A DNA stretch of 64,000 nt. It comes from CAYNWT01 sp964485095. Lineage in GTDB: Bacteria; Planctomycetota; Planctomycetia; Planctomycetales; Planctomycetaceae. The stretch is taken from positions 3,403 through 67,402 of the forward strand of contig CAZAIB010000021.1 in the NCBI GenBank assembly GCA_964485095.1, in the 5' to 3' direction. The notes beneath the pieces are model-generated. The model did no database searches, had not been told where the DNA came from, and was given only the letters and a program-made list of their open reading frames with translations. Position numbers and translations under genes: made by a program. Positions 54,717 to 63,055 of this stretch are shown here, piece by piece (the first letter of the stretch is position 1; every line of letters begins with the position of its first letter).

Positions 54717-55826
54717 CTATCGGGCAGCCACTTGTTTAAGTATTTCCACGCCTCTCTCCAAAGTGGCGTCTTCCTGAGCGTATGAGACTCGGAAATGGGT
54801 GTCTGCTGGACTGAACACGTTACCCGGAATAATCAGCAAATCGTTGGCAATCGCCTCCGCCACGAACTCGGTCCCGGTGCCCCATGGAGCCTTAATGAAC
54901 AGGTAAAAGGCCCCGTTGGCCCCCTCAATCTCGAAGTCAGACCCCAGTTCACTGACCATGAAGTCCCGCTTCCGCCGGTAGTCTTCCACGTAACCCGACA
55001 CATCGCATTCCAGTGCACTAAGCCCAGCCCATTGAACCGGATGCGGCGCACAGACGAAGGTGAACTGCTGCAGTTTGATCATCTGCTGGACAATGTGCTC
55101 AGGCCCATGAACAAACCCAAGCCTGTGACCTGTCATCGAATGAGACTTACTGAAACCGTCGATGACGATTGTCTGATCGTTCCACTTCGCCGGACTCGCA
55201 AACGGTCCATCGTAAGAAAACGCACTGTAGATCTCGTCGCTGATCAGCGCGATGTCATGTTTGGCGGCTAGCTCGGCGAGGTCCTTCAGTTCCTGTTCCG
55301 AGGCAACGTAGCCGGTCGGGTTCGAAGGACTGTTACAAAGAATGACCTTGGTGCGATCAGTGATCGCGGCCTCGACTTTGTTCACGTCAATTTTGAAGTC
55401 CGGGTACGTGTCGATTTCGACACACTTCCCGCCAACCAACGTTGTGAGGTGCTTGTACATGACAAACCACGGGTCGAACACAATGACTTCGTCACCCGGG
55501 TTCACCAGCGTATTCAGCGCTAGCATTAACGCACCGCTTGTGCCGCTGCTGATGAACACCTTTCGGTCATCGTGGCCGAATTTCGCATCCACATCGCTTT
55601 GTATCTTCTGAATCAGAGGCGCGATGCCCTGCGACTGACTGTACGCGTTCTTGCCGCTGTTGACGGCCTCACACAAAGACTGACGAACCGATTCCGGAGT
55701 GTCATAGTGCGGTTGGCCGATACTCAGATTGACCGGGTTCTTCATGTTCGCCGCCAGGTCGAAGACTTTCCGAATACCGCTGGCATCGATTTTCTGTAGC
55801 CGATCAGAGATCCACTTCTCGCTCAT
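54717..55826 (-). CDS. Class I/II pyridoxal-phosphate aminotransferase
   Basis: 369 residues from ATG 55826. PLP-binding landmarks are visible: NLSIGQPHYDTPESVRQSL, the NSPSNPTGYVASEQEL loop, SDEIYSAFSYDG, and the Schiff-base Lys in VIDGFSKSHSMTGHRLGF. It transfers an amino group between an amino acid and an alpha-keto acid; the SKSHSMTG form resembles the aspartate aminotransferase-like branch. Substrate unknown. Cytoplasmic. A small DUF493 gene lies 52 bp upstream on the same strand and may belong to the same transcript. Confidence 0.93.
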   Translation of the reverse strand: MSEKWISDRLQKIDASGIRKVFDLAANMKNPVNLSIGQPHYDTPESVRQSLCEAVNSGKNAYSQSQGIAPLIQKIQSDVDAKFGHDDRKVFISSGTSGALMLALNTLVNPGDEVIVFDPWFVMYKHLTTLVGGKCVEIDTYPDFKIDVNKVEAAITDRTKVILCNSPSNPTGYVASEQELKDLAELAAKHDIALISDEIYSAFSYDGPFASPAKWNDQTIVIDGFSKSHSMTGHRLGFVHGPEHIVQQMIKLQQFTFVCAPHPVQWAGLSALECDVSGYVEDYRRKRDFMVSELGSDFEIEGANGAFYLFIKAPWGTGTEFVAEAIANDLLIIPGNVFSPADTHFRVSYAQEDATLERGVEILKQVAAR

Positions 55827-55878
55827 TGTGCGTCTCACTTACTTTTGTTGTGTCTTGCGTTCCGAACCTGCGTGTCGT

Positions 55879-56154
55879 TCACAGCAGCATGACCAGCCCG
55901 TCTAACTGGCTAAGGCGACTGTACAACGCCAGAACCTGTTGAGCCGACTCGAACATCGGATCAAGCGTGATCGACACGTGGCGTCCGCCTTTTGTCGTCT
56001 GAATCCGAAACGCCGGATCATCATCCAGGTTCAGTTCGTCCCGAGCCGCAAAGATGACCCGAGCCGTAAAATTGCCTTCCGTGCTGCCAATGGCTTTCAT
56101 CGTGTACTGACACGGAAAGGTGTGGCGCATTTCCAGAAGTTCAACGCTGGGCAT
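55879..56154 (-). CDS. DUF493 (YbeD-like) family protein
   Basis: 91 residues from ATG 56154. It follows the YbeD pattern: FPCQYTMKAIGSTEGNFTARVIFAARDEL, then GGRHVSITLDPMFESAQQVLALYSRLSQLDGLVMLL, the last part being the ferredoxin-like helix and strand. DUF493 proteins are small cytoplasmic ligand-binding-like proteins of unknown function, often near lipoate genes in proteobacteria; no such genes are here. An earlier ATG at 56208 is possible but adds residues without family similarity. Confidence 0.82.
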   Translation of the reverse strand: MPSVELLEMRHTFPCQYTMKAIGSTEGNFTARVIFAARDELNLDDDPAFRIQTTKGGRHVSITLDPMFESAQQVLALYSRLSQLDGLVMLL

Positions 56155-56320
56155 GTTCACTGGTCTTCTCCTCTCAACTCCGTCCAACTCAGCGGCGGAA
56201 TATATCAAGCCAGCCCCACCGCTGCCTCCGCCCTCTCAGACCTTTTGGCTCGCTGACGCCGACTTAGCAATTCCCTGCCAATGATTCTTGCATTTTCTGA
56301 CGATCCGTCAAGAATGGGAC

Positions 56321-57067
56321 ATGCCATCGATTTCGCCCAAACAACAGGAAATCCGAGACCGCGAACAGCGTATCCTCGACGCCGCGCGCGATCAGGTCGA
56401 TGAACGCGGGTACCTGGGACTCAGCATGGATTCGCTGGCCAGCCAGGTGGGGTACTCCAAAGGCACCATCTACAACCACTTCCCCTGCAAGGAAGAAGTG
56501 CTGCTGGCTCTGGGCATCGAAACGCAGCAAAAGCAAACAGCCATGTTTCGCAAAGCCGCTGCGTTCGCCGGAACCAGCCGGCAGAGAATGGCAGCCATCG
56601 GCGTTGCTGACGAACTATTTGTGCGGTTGTACCCACAGCACTTTCAAATCGAACAAGTCGTCTTCGTTTCCTCAATCTGGCAAAAAACCAGCGAACAACG
56701 TCGGTTCCAGATGCGTGCAGGGCAACAGGCCTGCATGGGGATCGTGGCCGGGATCGTCCGCGATGCGGTCGCATCGGAAGACCTGAAGTTGCATGACAAA
56801 ATGGTTCCGGAAGATGTCGTCTTTGGATTGTGGTCAATGAGCTTCGGAGCCCACTCAATCATCGCGCAATCTGGTTCTCTGACTGAACTGGGGATTGAAG
56901 ATCCGTTTTTGTCTTTCCGTCACAGCATCAATCACGCTCTCGACGGATTCGGATGGAAGCCGCTTGCGTGCGACTACGACTACCTCGCGTTGTTTGACCA
57001 GCTGCCCGGCGAACTCTTCGCCGACGAACTGGCCGCCCATTCCGCGTCGGGAGGAACCAGAACATGA
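56321..57067 (+). CDS. TetR/AcrR family transcriptional regulator
   Basis: 248 residues from ATG 56321. The N-terminal helix-turn-helix is typical (ILDAARDQVDERGYLGLSMDSLASQVGYSKGTIYNHFPCKEEVLLAL). The C-terminal ligand-binding part is all-helical and variable. Its stop overlaps the start of the adaptor gene (ATGA), so it probably represses the efflux operon of which it is the first gene. The inducer cannot be told from sequence. An earlier ATG at 56288 would add 11 residues. Confidence 0.93.
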   Translation: MPSISPKQQEIRDREQRILDAARDQVDERGYLGLSMDSLASQVGYSKGTIYNHFPCKEEVLLALGIETQQKQTAMFRKAAAFAGTSRQRMAAIGVADELFVRLYPQHFQIEQVVFVSSIWQKTSEQRRFQMRAGQQACMGIVAGIVRDAVASEDLKLHDKMVPEDVVFGLWSMSFGAHSIIAQSGSLTELGIEDPFLSFRHSINHALDGFGWKPLACDYDYLALFDQLPGELFADELAAHSASGGTRT

Positions 57068-58329
57068 CGAGCTGTCATTTCCCGGTTCTCGTCGTCGGCA
57101 TCAGCCTTGTCGCGATCGCGGGCTGTTCAAACTCAGAATCTTCTGCCCCGCCGCCCGAGGCTCGCAAACTGCCGGTCGAGGTTCTCACGGCGAAAGCGAT
57201 GGACTCGTACGCCGAAACGCGAAGCTATTCGGGAACCGTCGAAGCCCGGCAAACCAGCGACCTGGCATTTCAGCGAGTCGGCAAGCTCATCGAAATCACG
57301 GCCGATGAAGGCGACATGGTTAAGGAAGGGCAACTACTGGCTCGACTCGACATCCGAGAACTCAATCAACAAAGAAACCAGCTAAGCGCCAGCCGCACTG
57401 CCGCGCAGGCTCGCCTTGATGAACTCAAAGCAGGGCCACGCAAAGAAACAATCGCAGCAACCAAATCGTCACTAGCCGACCTCGACTCACAGGTCACGCT
57501 GGCAACCGCAACGTACAAGCGAATCGCATCACTAAGAGAACGCGGCGCCAGCACACAGCAGCAGGTTGACGACGCGCGGTCTGCACTGGATTCAGTCAAA
57601 GCGCGCCGCAACACGACTGCGAAACAGTTGGAAGAACTTGAAACCGGGACCCGTGTCGAACAACTGGCCGCGCAGGCCGCAGCCGTGAGCCAGATTGACG
57701 CTCAACTGGAAGCGCTCGTAGTTCGGACTGAAGACAGCCACATCAAAGCGCCGTTTTCCGGAACCATCGCGCGGCGCTACAGTGATACTGGTTCCACAGT
57801 CGCAACCGGCCAACGAATTCTCACCATCATGGAGGCCACTCGATTGGAAGCACGAGTTGGGTTGCCGACGGACGTTGCCCGTTCGCTGGACACCACCGAG
57901 GCGTATTCATTCCTGTGGCGAAACAACAGCGTCTCTGGCCGGGTGAAGGCCGTCATGCCGCAGGTGGATCCAACAACCCGCAATCAGATTGTGGTTTTCG
58001 AAATCGAACCGACCGGCGATGCGATGCCCGTGCCCGGCGACATCATTCGACTGGAACTGAGCCGAGTCATCGAGTCCCGCGGGTTTTGGCTGCCGCTGAC
58101 ATCTCTTACCAAGGGCACGCGCGGGCTGTGGTCGGCGTTTGTGGTAAGCAGTAGTGACGCGACCGCACCGGACACCATTCGCACGGTCGCGTTGGAGGTC
58201 ATCTACACCGACGGCGACCGAGCGTTTGTTCGCGGAACGCTGAACGACGGTGATCGAGTCGTCGCGTCGGGTTCGCACCGCGTTGTTCCCGGGCAGCAAG
58301 TCGGACCGGTGGCGGAGGCGTCGCGGTGA
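57064..58329 (+). CDS. RND efflux periplasmic adaptor (membrane fusion) lipoprotein
   Basis: 421 residues. A lipoprotein signal (LVAIAGCSNSE, Cys21) is followed by a barrel-sandwich half (SGTVEARQTSDLAFQRVGKLIEITADEGDMVKEGQLLARLD), a helical hairpin with coiled coil (about residues 100-215) and the second half (DSHIKAPFSGTIARRYSDTGSTVATGQRILTIME). It should link the inner-membrane pump to an outer-membrane channel. It overlaps the TetR gene by 4 bp and the pump gene by 4 bp. No TolC-like gene is next to it. Confidence 0.93.
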   Translation: MTSCHFPVLVVGISLVAIAGCSNSESSAPPPEARKLPVEVLTAKAMDSYAETRSYSGTVEARQTSDLAFQRVGKLIEITADEGDMVKEGQLLARLDIRELNQQRNQLSASRTAAQARLDELKAGPRKETIAATKSSLADLDSQVTLATATYKRIASLRERGASTQQQVDDARSALDSVKARRNTTAKQLEELETGTRVEQLAAQAAAVSQIDAQLEALVVRTEDSHIKAPFSGTIARRYSDTGSTVATGQRILTIMEATRLEARVGLPTDVARSLDTTEAYSFLWRNNSVSGRVKAVMPQVDPTTRNQIVVFEIEPTGDAMPVPGDIIRLELSRVIESRGFWLPLTSLTKGTRGLWSAFVVSSSDATAPDTIRTVALEVIYTDGDRAFVRGTLNDGDRVVASGSHRVVPGQQVGPVAEASR

Positions 58330-61300
58330 GCAATCTGTTCTTCCGCAATCCTCGACTCACCATGCTGTTGCTGGGGCTGATTCTGGTCGCCGGAGGTTCC
58401 TCGTACTACATCCTGCCGCGGATGGAAGACCCGATTCTGACCGCGCGATTCGCGAACGTGAATACCGTGTTCCCGGGTGCGATCGCAGAACGGGTGGAAT
58501 CCATCGTCTCAGAACGGCTGGAAGACGCGCTGCTGGAAATTGATGAGATCAACGAAGTCCGTTCCATCTCCCGCGCAGGGTTCTCTGCGATCACGATTGA
58601 ACTGCGCGACGACGTGTACCAAGTCGACGAAGTTTGGTCCCGAGTTCGCGACAAAGTGGACGACGCGGCTCTGGAATTTCCCGAAGGCGTGCTGGACCCG
58701 GTGTTCGAAGAGCAGAAGGTCAAAGCGTACGCTCTGCTACTGGGCGTGCAGTGGGATCAGGACCAACCAGACAGCGAGGGCTCCAGGAACCCGGCCATCC
58801 TGCGGCGACTGGCAGAACAAATCGCGGACAAATTGCGAGCCGTCTCCGGCACCGAAGTCGTTGACATCTTTGGCGAACCGACGGAGGAAATCACCGTCGA
58901 ACTCCAGCAAAACGAAGCAACCGCGTTAGGCCTGACCGCAACCAGCATCGCACAGCAACTGGCCAACAGCGACTCCAAACTCACCGCCGGACAACTCCGC
59001 GGCGGCAGTAACCTGCCACTGGAAGTCGACACAGAACTCGATTCCATCGCTCGCGTCGGCGCGACGCCGATTCAGTTTGGAACACGAGGCGACTTCGTCC
59101 GCCTGGCCGACATCGCGCGCGTTCAAAAGACGGTTCAGGAACCACCTTTAAGTGTGGCATTGGCAGACGGCAAACGCTCGGTGGTTCTGGGCGCATTGGT
59201 TCGATCGGATACCCGAGTCGATCATTGGTTTGATCGAGCCGAAATGGCTCTCACCGCCGCGCGAGCCCAGATGCCGCAGGGAGTTCGGCTGGTCAAAGTG
59301 TTCGATCAGAACAACTACGTCCGCACGCGATTGTCAGACCTCCTGATGAACCTGTGCCTGGGCGCGGTGGCTGTAATGATTGTGATCTTCCTGATGATGG
59401 GTTGGCGCAGCGCACTGGTTGTCGGTTCTGCTTTGCCGCTATCCGCGCTCATGGTCCTGACAGGAATGCGGCTGATGGAAATCCCGATCCATCAAATGTC
59501 AATCACCGGCCTCATCATCGCACTTGGTCTGCTTATCGATAACGCGATCGTCATGGTTGACGAAGTCGCCTTGCGGCTTAAAGAAGGCGACTCGCCCGCG
59601 GATGCTGTCTCACACAGTGTTCGCATGCTGGCCATCCCGCTACTGGGTTCCACCCTCACAACCGCACTTTCGTTTGGGCCAATCGCGTCAATGCCGGGAC
59701 CGGCTGGTGAGTTCGTCGGCGCGATAGCAATCAATGTCATTCTGGCGGTCGGCAGTTCGTTTTTTCTCGCTCTCACCGTTGTTCCGGCAATCGCGGCGTT
59801 TGTCAAAACGGTGGGAACATCGTCAAAACGCTGGTGGGAAACGGGCCTGCACAGCGAACGATTGAGTAACTGGTATCGCCGCAGCTTGCCTTTCCTGATT
59901 GGCAAACCATGGCGAGGAATTGTGCTTAGCATGTCGCTGCCCGTGCTGGGATTCCTGCAGGCGCGCCATCTTCCGGAACAATTCTTCCCGCCAGCCGATC
60001 GAAACCAGTTCCAGATCGAAGCAGAACTCCCGGCTCACGCATCCATCCAGCAAACGCAGGCCTACACGACGGCAATCAGGGAAACCGTGCTGGCTCATCC
60101 CGAAGTAACCAACGTCTCCTGGTTCCTCGGCGAAAGCGCACCGGCGTTCTATTACAACATGATCGCCAGCCGAGAGAACCAGGCCAACTATGGCCAGGCG
60201 TTGGTCCAACTAAAGTCGGCCAAAGGTGTTCGCGACATCATCCGTAGTGTTCAGGTGGAACTGGACCAGAAGTTTCCCGCCGGACGAATTCTTGTCAGGC
60301 AACTAGAACAGGGACCACCGTTTGAGGCACCAGTGGAGGTCCGCCTGTTCGGCCCTGACCCGGACGTACTGCGCGAGATCGGCGATGAGATGCGACTGGA
60401 ACTATCTCGGATCCCGCATGTGGTTCACACAAGATCGGATCTCAGCGACAGCCTGCCGAAGCTAAGCTTTAAAGCCAACGAAGAACAGGTTCGCCTGGCG
60501 GGTCTTTCCAATGCGGATGTCGCAAGGCAAATGCAAGCCTCGCTTGAGGGCGCTGTTGGTGGTTCGATTTTGGAATCAACCGAGGAACTTCCGGTTCGCG
60601 TTCGCGTTGCCAATTCACAGCGCGATCACATCCAACCGATCTACTCAACAATGCTAAGCCCACCAAACGCGCCGCCCGGTCAGTCTGGTATCCCGTTATC
60701 TTCACTGGGGCACTTGCAGTTGGATTCAGAATACGGAAGCCTGGTCCACTTGCGAGGTCGCCGCATGAACGAAGTGCAGGCTTACATTGAAGCGGGAGTA
60801 CTACCGGCAACGGTGTTGGCGGCGTTCCAGTCGCGACTGACGGAACTCGACTACCAACTCCCGCCCGGATACAGCCTGCGTTACGGCGGCGAAGCAGCCG
60901 AACGCGATAGCGCGGTGGGGAACCTGATGGCTAACGTAGGCGTGCTGGTGGTGCTCATGATTGCAACGCTGGTCATCTCATTTGGTTCGTTCCGCATCGC
61001 CGGTGTCATTGGGCTGGTCGCGATTCTGTCAGTCGGTCTGGGTATCGGCGCGTTGTGGGTGTTTGGGTTCCCGTTTGGGTTCATGGCGATTGTCGGAACC
61101 ATGGGGCTGGTGGGCCTGGCCATCAACGACTCCATCGTGGTCCTGGCCGCGCTGCGAGAAAACAAAGACGCCGCGGCCGGCGACGCGCAGGCGGTTTGCG
61201 ATGTGGTTCAAAGATCGACACCGCACGTTGTCGCAACGTCCATCACAACGATCGCCGGGTTCCTGCCGTTGATCATCGCGGGCGGTGGGTTCTGGCCGCC

Positions 61301-61424
61301 GTTGGCGGTGACGATCGCCGGTGGTGTGGGCGGTGCTACTCTGCTGGCGTTGTACTTCGTGCCCGCAGTTTGGGTACTGATGTGGAGATCGAAATCGACT
61401 TTGGTTCACCCGGACACTGCCTGA
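58326..61424 (+). CDS. RND efflux transporter permease
   Basis: 1032 residues, the normal length for AcrB/MdtC-type pumps, starting with GTG (GTGA overlap with the adaptor gene). Two homologous halves each carry six membrane segments and a porter domain. The fourth membrane segment has GLIIALGLLIDNAIVMVDEV, in which the first proton-relay Asp is kept and the second is Asn, a known variant. The conserved GDFVRLADIARVQ docking strand and a C-terminal GGVGGATLLALYFVPAVWVLM helix are present. It should export drugs, lipids or metals by proton antiport; the substrate is unknown. Confidence 0.94.
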   Translation: MSNLFFRNPRLTMLLLGLILVAGGSSYYILPRMEDPILTARFANVNTVFPGAIAERVESIVSERLEDALLEIDEINEVRSISRAGFSAITIELRDDVYQVDEVWSRVRDKVDDAALEFPEGVLDPVFEEQKVKAYALLLGVQWDQDQPDSEGSRNPAILRRLAEQIADKLRAVSGTEVVDIFGEPTEEITVELQQNEATALGLTATSIAQQLANSDSKLTAGQLRGGSNLPLEVDTELDSIARVGATPIQFGTRGDFVRLADIARVQKTVQEPPLSVALADGKRSVVLGALVRSDTRVDHWFDRAEMALTAARAQMPQGVRLVKVFDQNNYVRTRLSDLLMNLCLGAVAVMIVIFLMMGWRSALVVGSALPLSALMVLTGMRLMEIPIHQMSITGLIIALGLLIDNAIVMVDEVALRLKEGDSPADAVSHSVRMLAIPLLGSTLTTALSFGPIASMPGPAGEFVGAIAINVILAVGSSFFLALTVVPAIAAFVKTVGTSSKRWWETGLHSERLSNWYRRSLPFLIGKPWRGIVLSMSLPVLGFLQARHLPEQFFPPADRNQFQIEAELPAHASIQQTQAYTTAIRETVLAHPEVTNVSWFLGESAPAFYYNMIASRENQANYGQALVQLKSAKGVRDIIRSVQVELDQKFPAGRILVRQLEQGPPFEAPVEVRLFGPDPDVLREIGDEMRLELSRIPHVVHTRSDLSDSLPKLSFKANEEQVRLAGLSNADVARQMQASLEGAVGGSILESTEELPVRVRVANSQRDHIQPIYSTMLSPPNAPPGQSGIPLSSLGHLQLDSEYGSLVHLRGRRMNEVQAYIEAGVLPATVLAAFQSRLTELDYQLPPGYSLRYGGEAAERDSAVGNLMANVGVLVVLMIATLVISFGSFRIAGVIGLVAILSVGLGIGALWVFGFPFGFMAIVGTMGLVGLAINDSIVVLAALRENKDAAAGDAQAVCDVVQRSTPHVVATSITTIAGFLPLIIAGGGFWPPLAVTIAGGVGGATLLALYFVPAVWVLMWRSKSTLVHPDTA

Positions 61425-61439
61425 CGCTAGTATGGACCC

Positions 61440-62129
61440 ATGTCCATTCGAATCCAAATCATCGTCTTGGCAGTCCTTCTAGCCGCGGGTTGCACAAGGT
61501 CCAAGACCGCGCCAAAAAACGAACCTTCGGAAGCTCGAGCGGCAACTACCGTTGTAGAGCCAACGAAGCCACCCAAAGAGTTCGAAGCCAAAGTGATGAA
61601 GGTGATCGACGGTGACACGATCAAGGTCGTCGACCGTGATTTTCAAACGCTAGGGATCCAGCTGAACGGAGTCGATGCACCAGAACTCAAGCAGGACTTT
61701 GGGCCCGAAGCCCGCGACGCACTTGCCAAACGCCTACATGAAAAAGTCGTTCGCATCGTCATCGCCAGTCGCGACGAATTAGATCGAATCGCGGGCGAAG
61801 TCTTCGAAAGTGGCGAGTCCATAAATGTCTGGGTAATTGCTCAAGGGTACGGCTGGTACAACCACAAGTACGACACCAACGAAGCCAAGTCGGTGGCTGA
61901 AACAGAAGCACGGTCAGCGACGAAAGGTCTTTGGGCCAGCGAGAAGCCGGTTCCACCCTGGGTCTGGAAGAATCCACCAGACGACGGCCGACTTTACACT
62001 CAGGGAAACGGAACACGATACCACTGCGGCAGTTGCGAAACTCTAGACGGACGCCGCAAAGCGATTACGCTGGAAGACGCCATCAAGAACTACAAACCGT
62101 GCCAGCGTTGCAACCCGCCGCAGAAATAG
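61440..62129 (+). CDS. Staphylococcal-nuclease-like lipoprotein with C-terminal Cys domain
   Basis: 229 residues. A lipoprotein signal (VLLAAGCTRSK, Cys18) is followed by an SNase-like domain (VMKVIDGDTIKVVDRD, then GVDAPELKQDFGPEARDAL, Glu82 in the PE position). The Arg equivalent to R35 of staphylococcal nuclease is Gln74 (GIQLNGVDAPE); the R87-equivalent is present (Arg116 in DRIAGEVF). The C-terminal 45 residues have an HCGSC...PCQRCNPP pattern, resembling small Cys-rich domains attached to some nucleases. Probably attached to an envelope membrane; activity may be weak or altered because of the R35 change. Confidence 0.85.
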   Translation: MSIRIQIIVLAVLLAAGCTRSKTAPKNEPSEARAATTVVEPTKPPKEFEAKVMKVIDGDTIKVVDRDFQTLGIQLNGVDAPELKQDFGPEARDALAKRLHEKVVRIVIASRDELDRIAGEVFESGESINVWVIAQGYGWYNHKYDTNEAKSVAETEARSATKGLWASEKPVPPWVWKNPPDDGRLYTQGNGTRYHCGSCETLDGRRKAITLEDAIKNYKPCQRCNPPQK

Positions 62130-62208
62130 TGGGATTGCGGTAGCCATCAAGTCCGCTGGATAATGAACACAGCCAACCGACGAGTCGCCAGGCAGCAGGA
62201 AACACATC

Positions 62209-62775
62209 ATGAGCACAGCTCGAGTCTCGCAGTTCATCTCCGTTGAGGACTACCTGGACGGAGAACTGGATTCAGATATTCGACACGAGTACCTCGGCGG
62301 TTCCGTACACGCGATGGTTGGTGGCAAGGTCGCGCACAATACAATTTCAACAAACGTAACGGGTCTCCTCCATTCACAACTGAAAGGTCAGACATGCCAG
62401 GCATTCGGTTCTGACATGAAGTTGCGTATCCGCGACAAAGGGCCAACTCGATTCTACTACCCGGACGCGATGGTGGTCTGCGAAGCAAACCCGCTGGATG
62501 ATTTGTACCAGGACCAGCCAGTTGTCATTGTCGAGGTGCTCTCAGACAGCACCCGGCGCATCGACATGGGCGAGAAACAGGACGCCTATTTAGAAATCGA
62601 ATCACTCACACACTACATCCTTATCGAACAAGACAGTGCGACGGCTGTTGTGTTTGAACGCGGCAGCGACGGGTTTTCTCGGCACTCCTTCACTAGCCTC
62701 GACGACACTATCAGGATTGAGAGTCTGAACCTGACTCTTCCACTGCGTGATGTCTACGAACGGGTCCTGAAATGA
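62209..62775 (+). CDS. Uma2-family (DUF820) putative endonuclease
   Basis: 188 residues. The pattern of the Uma2/DUF820 PD-(D/E)xK family is clear: SVEDYLDGELDSDIRHEYLGG, then FYYPDAMVVCEANP, then QPVVIVEVLSDSTRRIDMGEK and TRYILIEQD-like strand. The acidic residues (Asp in YPDAM, Glu in IVEVLS) would bind metal. Uma2 proteins are expanded in cyanobacteria and planctomycetes and their substrate is unknown. Its last four bases overlap a small downstream gene. Confidence 0.9.
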   Translation: MSTARVSQFISVEDYLDGELDSDIRHEYLGGSVHAMVGGKVAHNTISTNVTGLLHSQLKGQTCQAFGSDMKLRIRDKGPTRFYYPDAMVVCEANPLDDLYQDQPVVIVEVLSDSTRRIDMGEKQDAYLEIESLTHYILIEQDSATAVVFERGSDGFSRHSFTSLDDTIRIESLNLTLPLRDVYERVLK

Positions 62776-63026
62776 ATCGCGTGACGGACCATCAGTCGCC
62801 GGAATCTGATCCAGCTGAGCCGGAAGAACGCCCGACGTTTAGACAGCGGCTGGCTGAATACCTTGGGCTTTCAACGGAAGAACTCCTACCGGCCCAGTCG
62901 CCTCCCTATTACGCTCCGCCCCCATCAAGGGACCACCAAAGCGTGCGAAGCGCGGCTGAGATTCGAGTGATCCTGATGCGGATTAAGGCTGTTCACGAGG
63001 GCCGCTTCGACGCTGATCACAACTGA
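62772..63026 (+). CDS. Small protein coupled to Uma2, unknown function
   Basis: 84 residues, starting in the ATGA of the Uma2 gene. The N-terminus is Pro/Glu-rich, then RQRLAEYLGLSTEELLP, a Pro-rich stretch (PPYYAPPPSRDHQ) and a helical, charged end (AAEIRVILMRIKAVHEGRFDADHN). No known family. Overlap with the Uma2 gene suggests a partner or regulator of that protein. Confidence 0.65.
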   Translation: MNRVTDHQSPESDPAEPEERPTFRQRLAEYLGLSTEELLPAQSPPYYAPPPSRDHQSVRSAAEIRVILMRIKAVHEGRFDADHN

Positions 63027-63055
63027 ATCGCATCGAATGATGCTTACGCTCGGGG

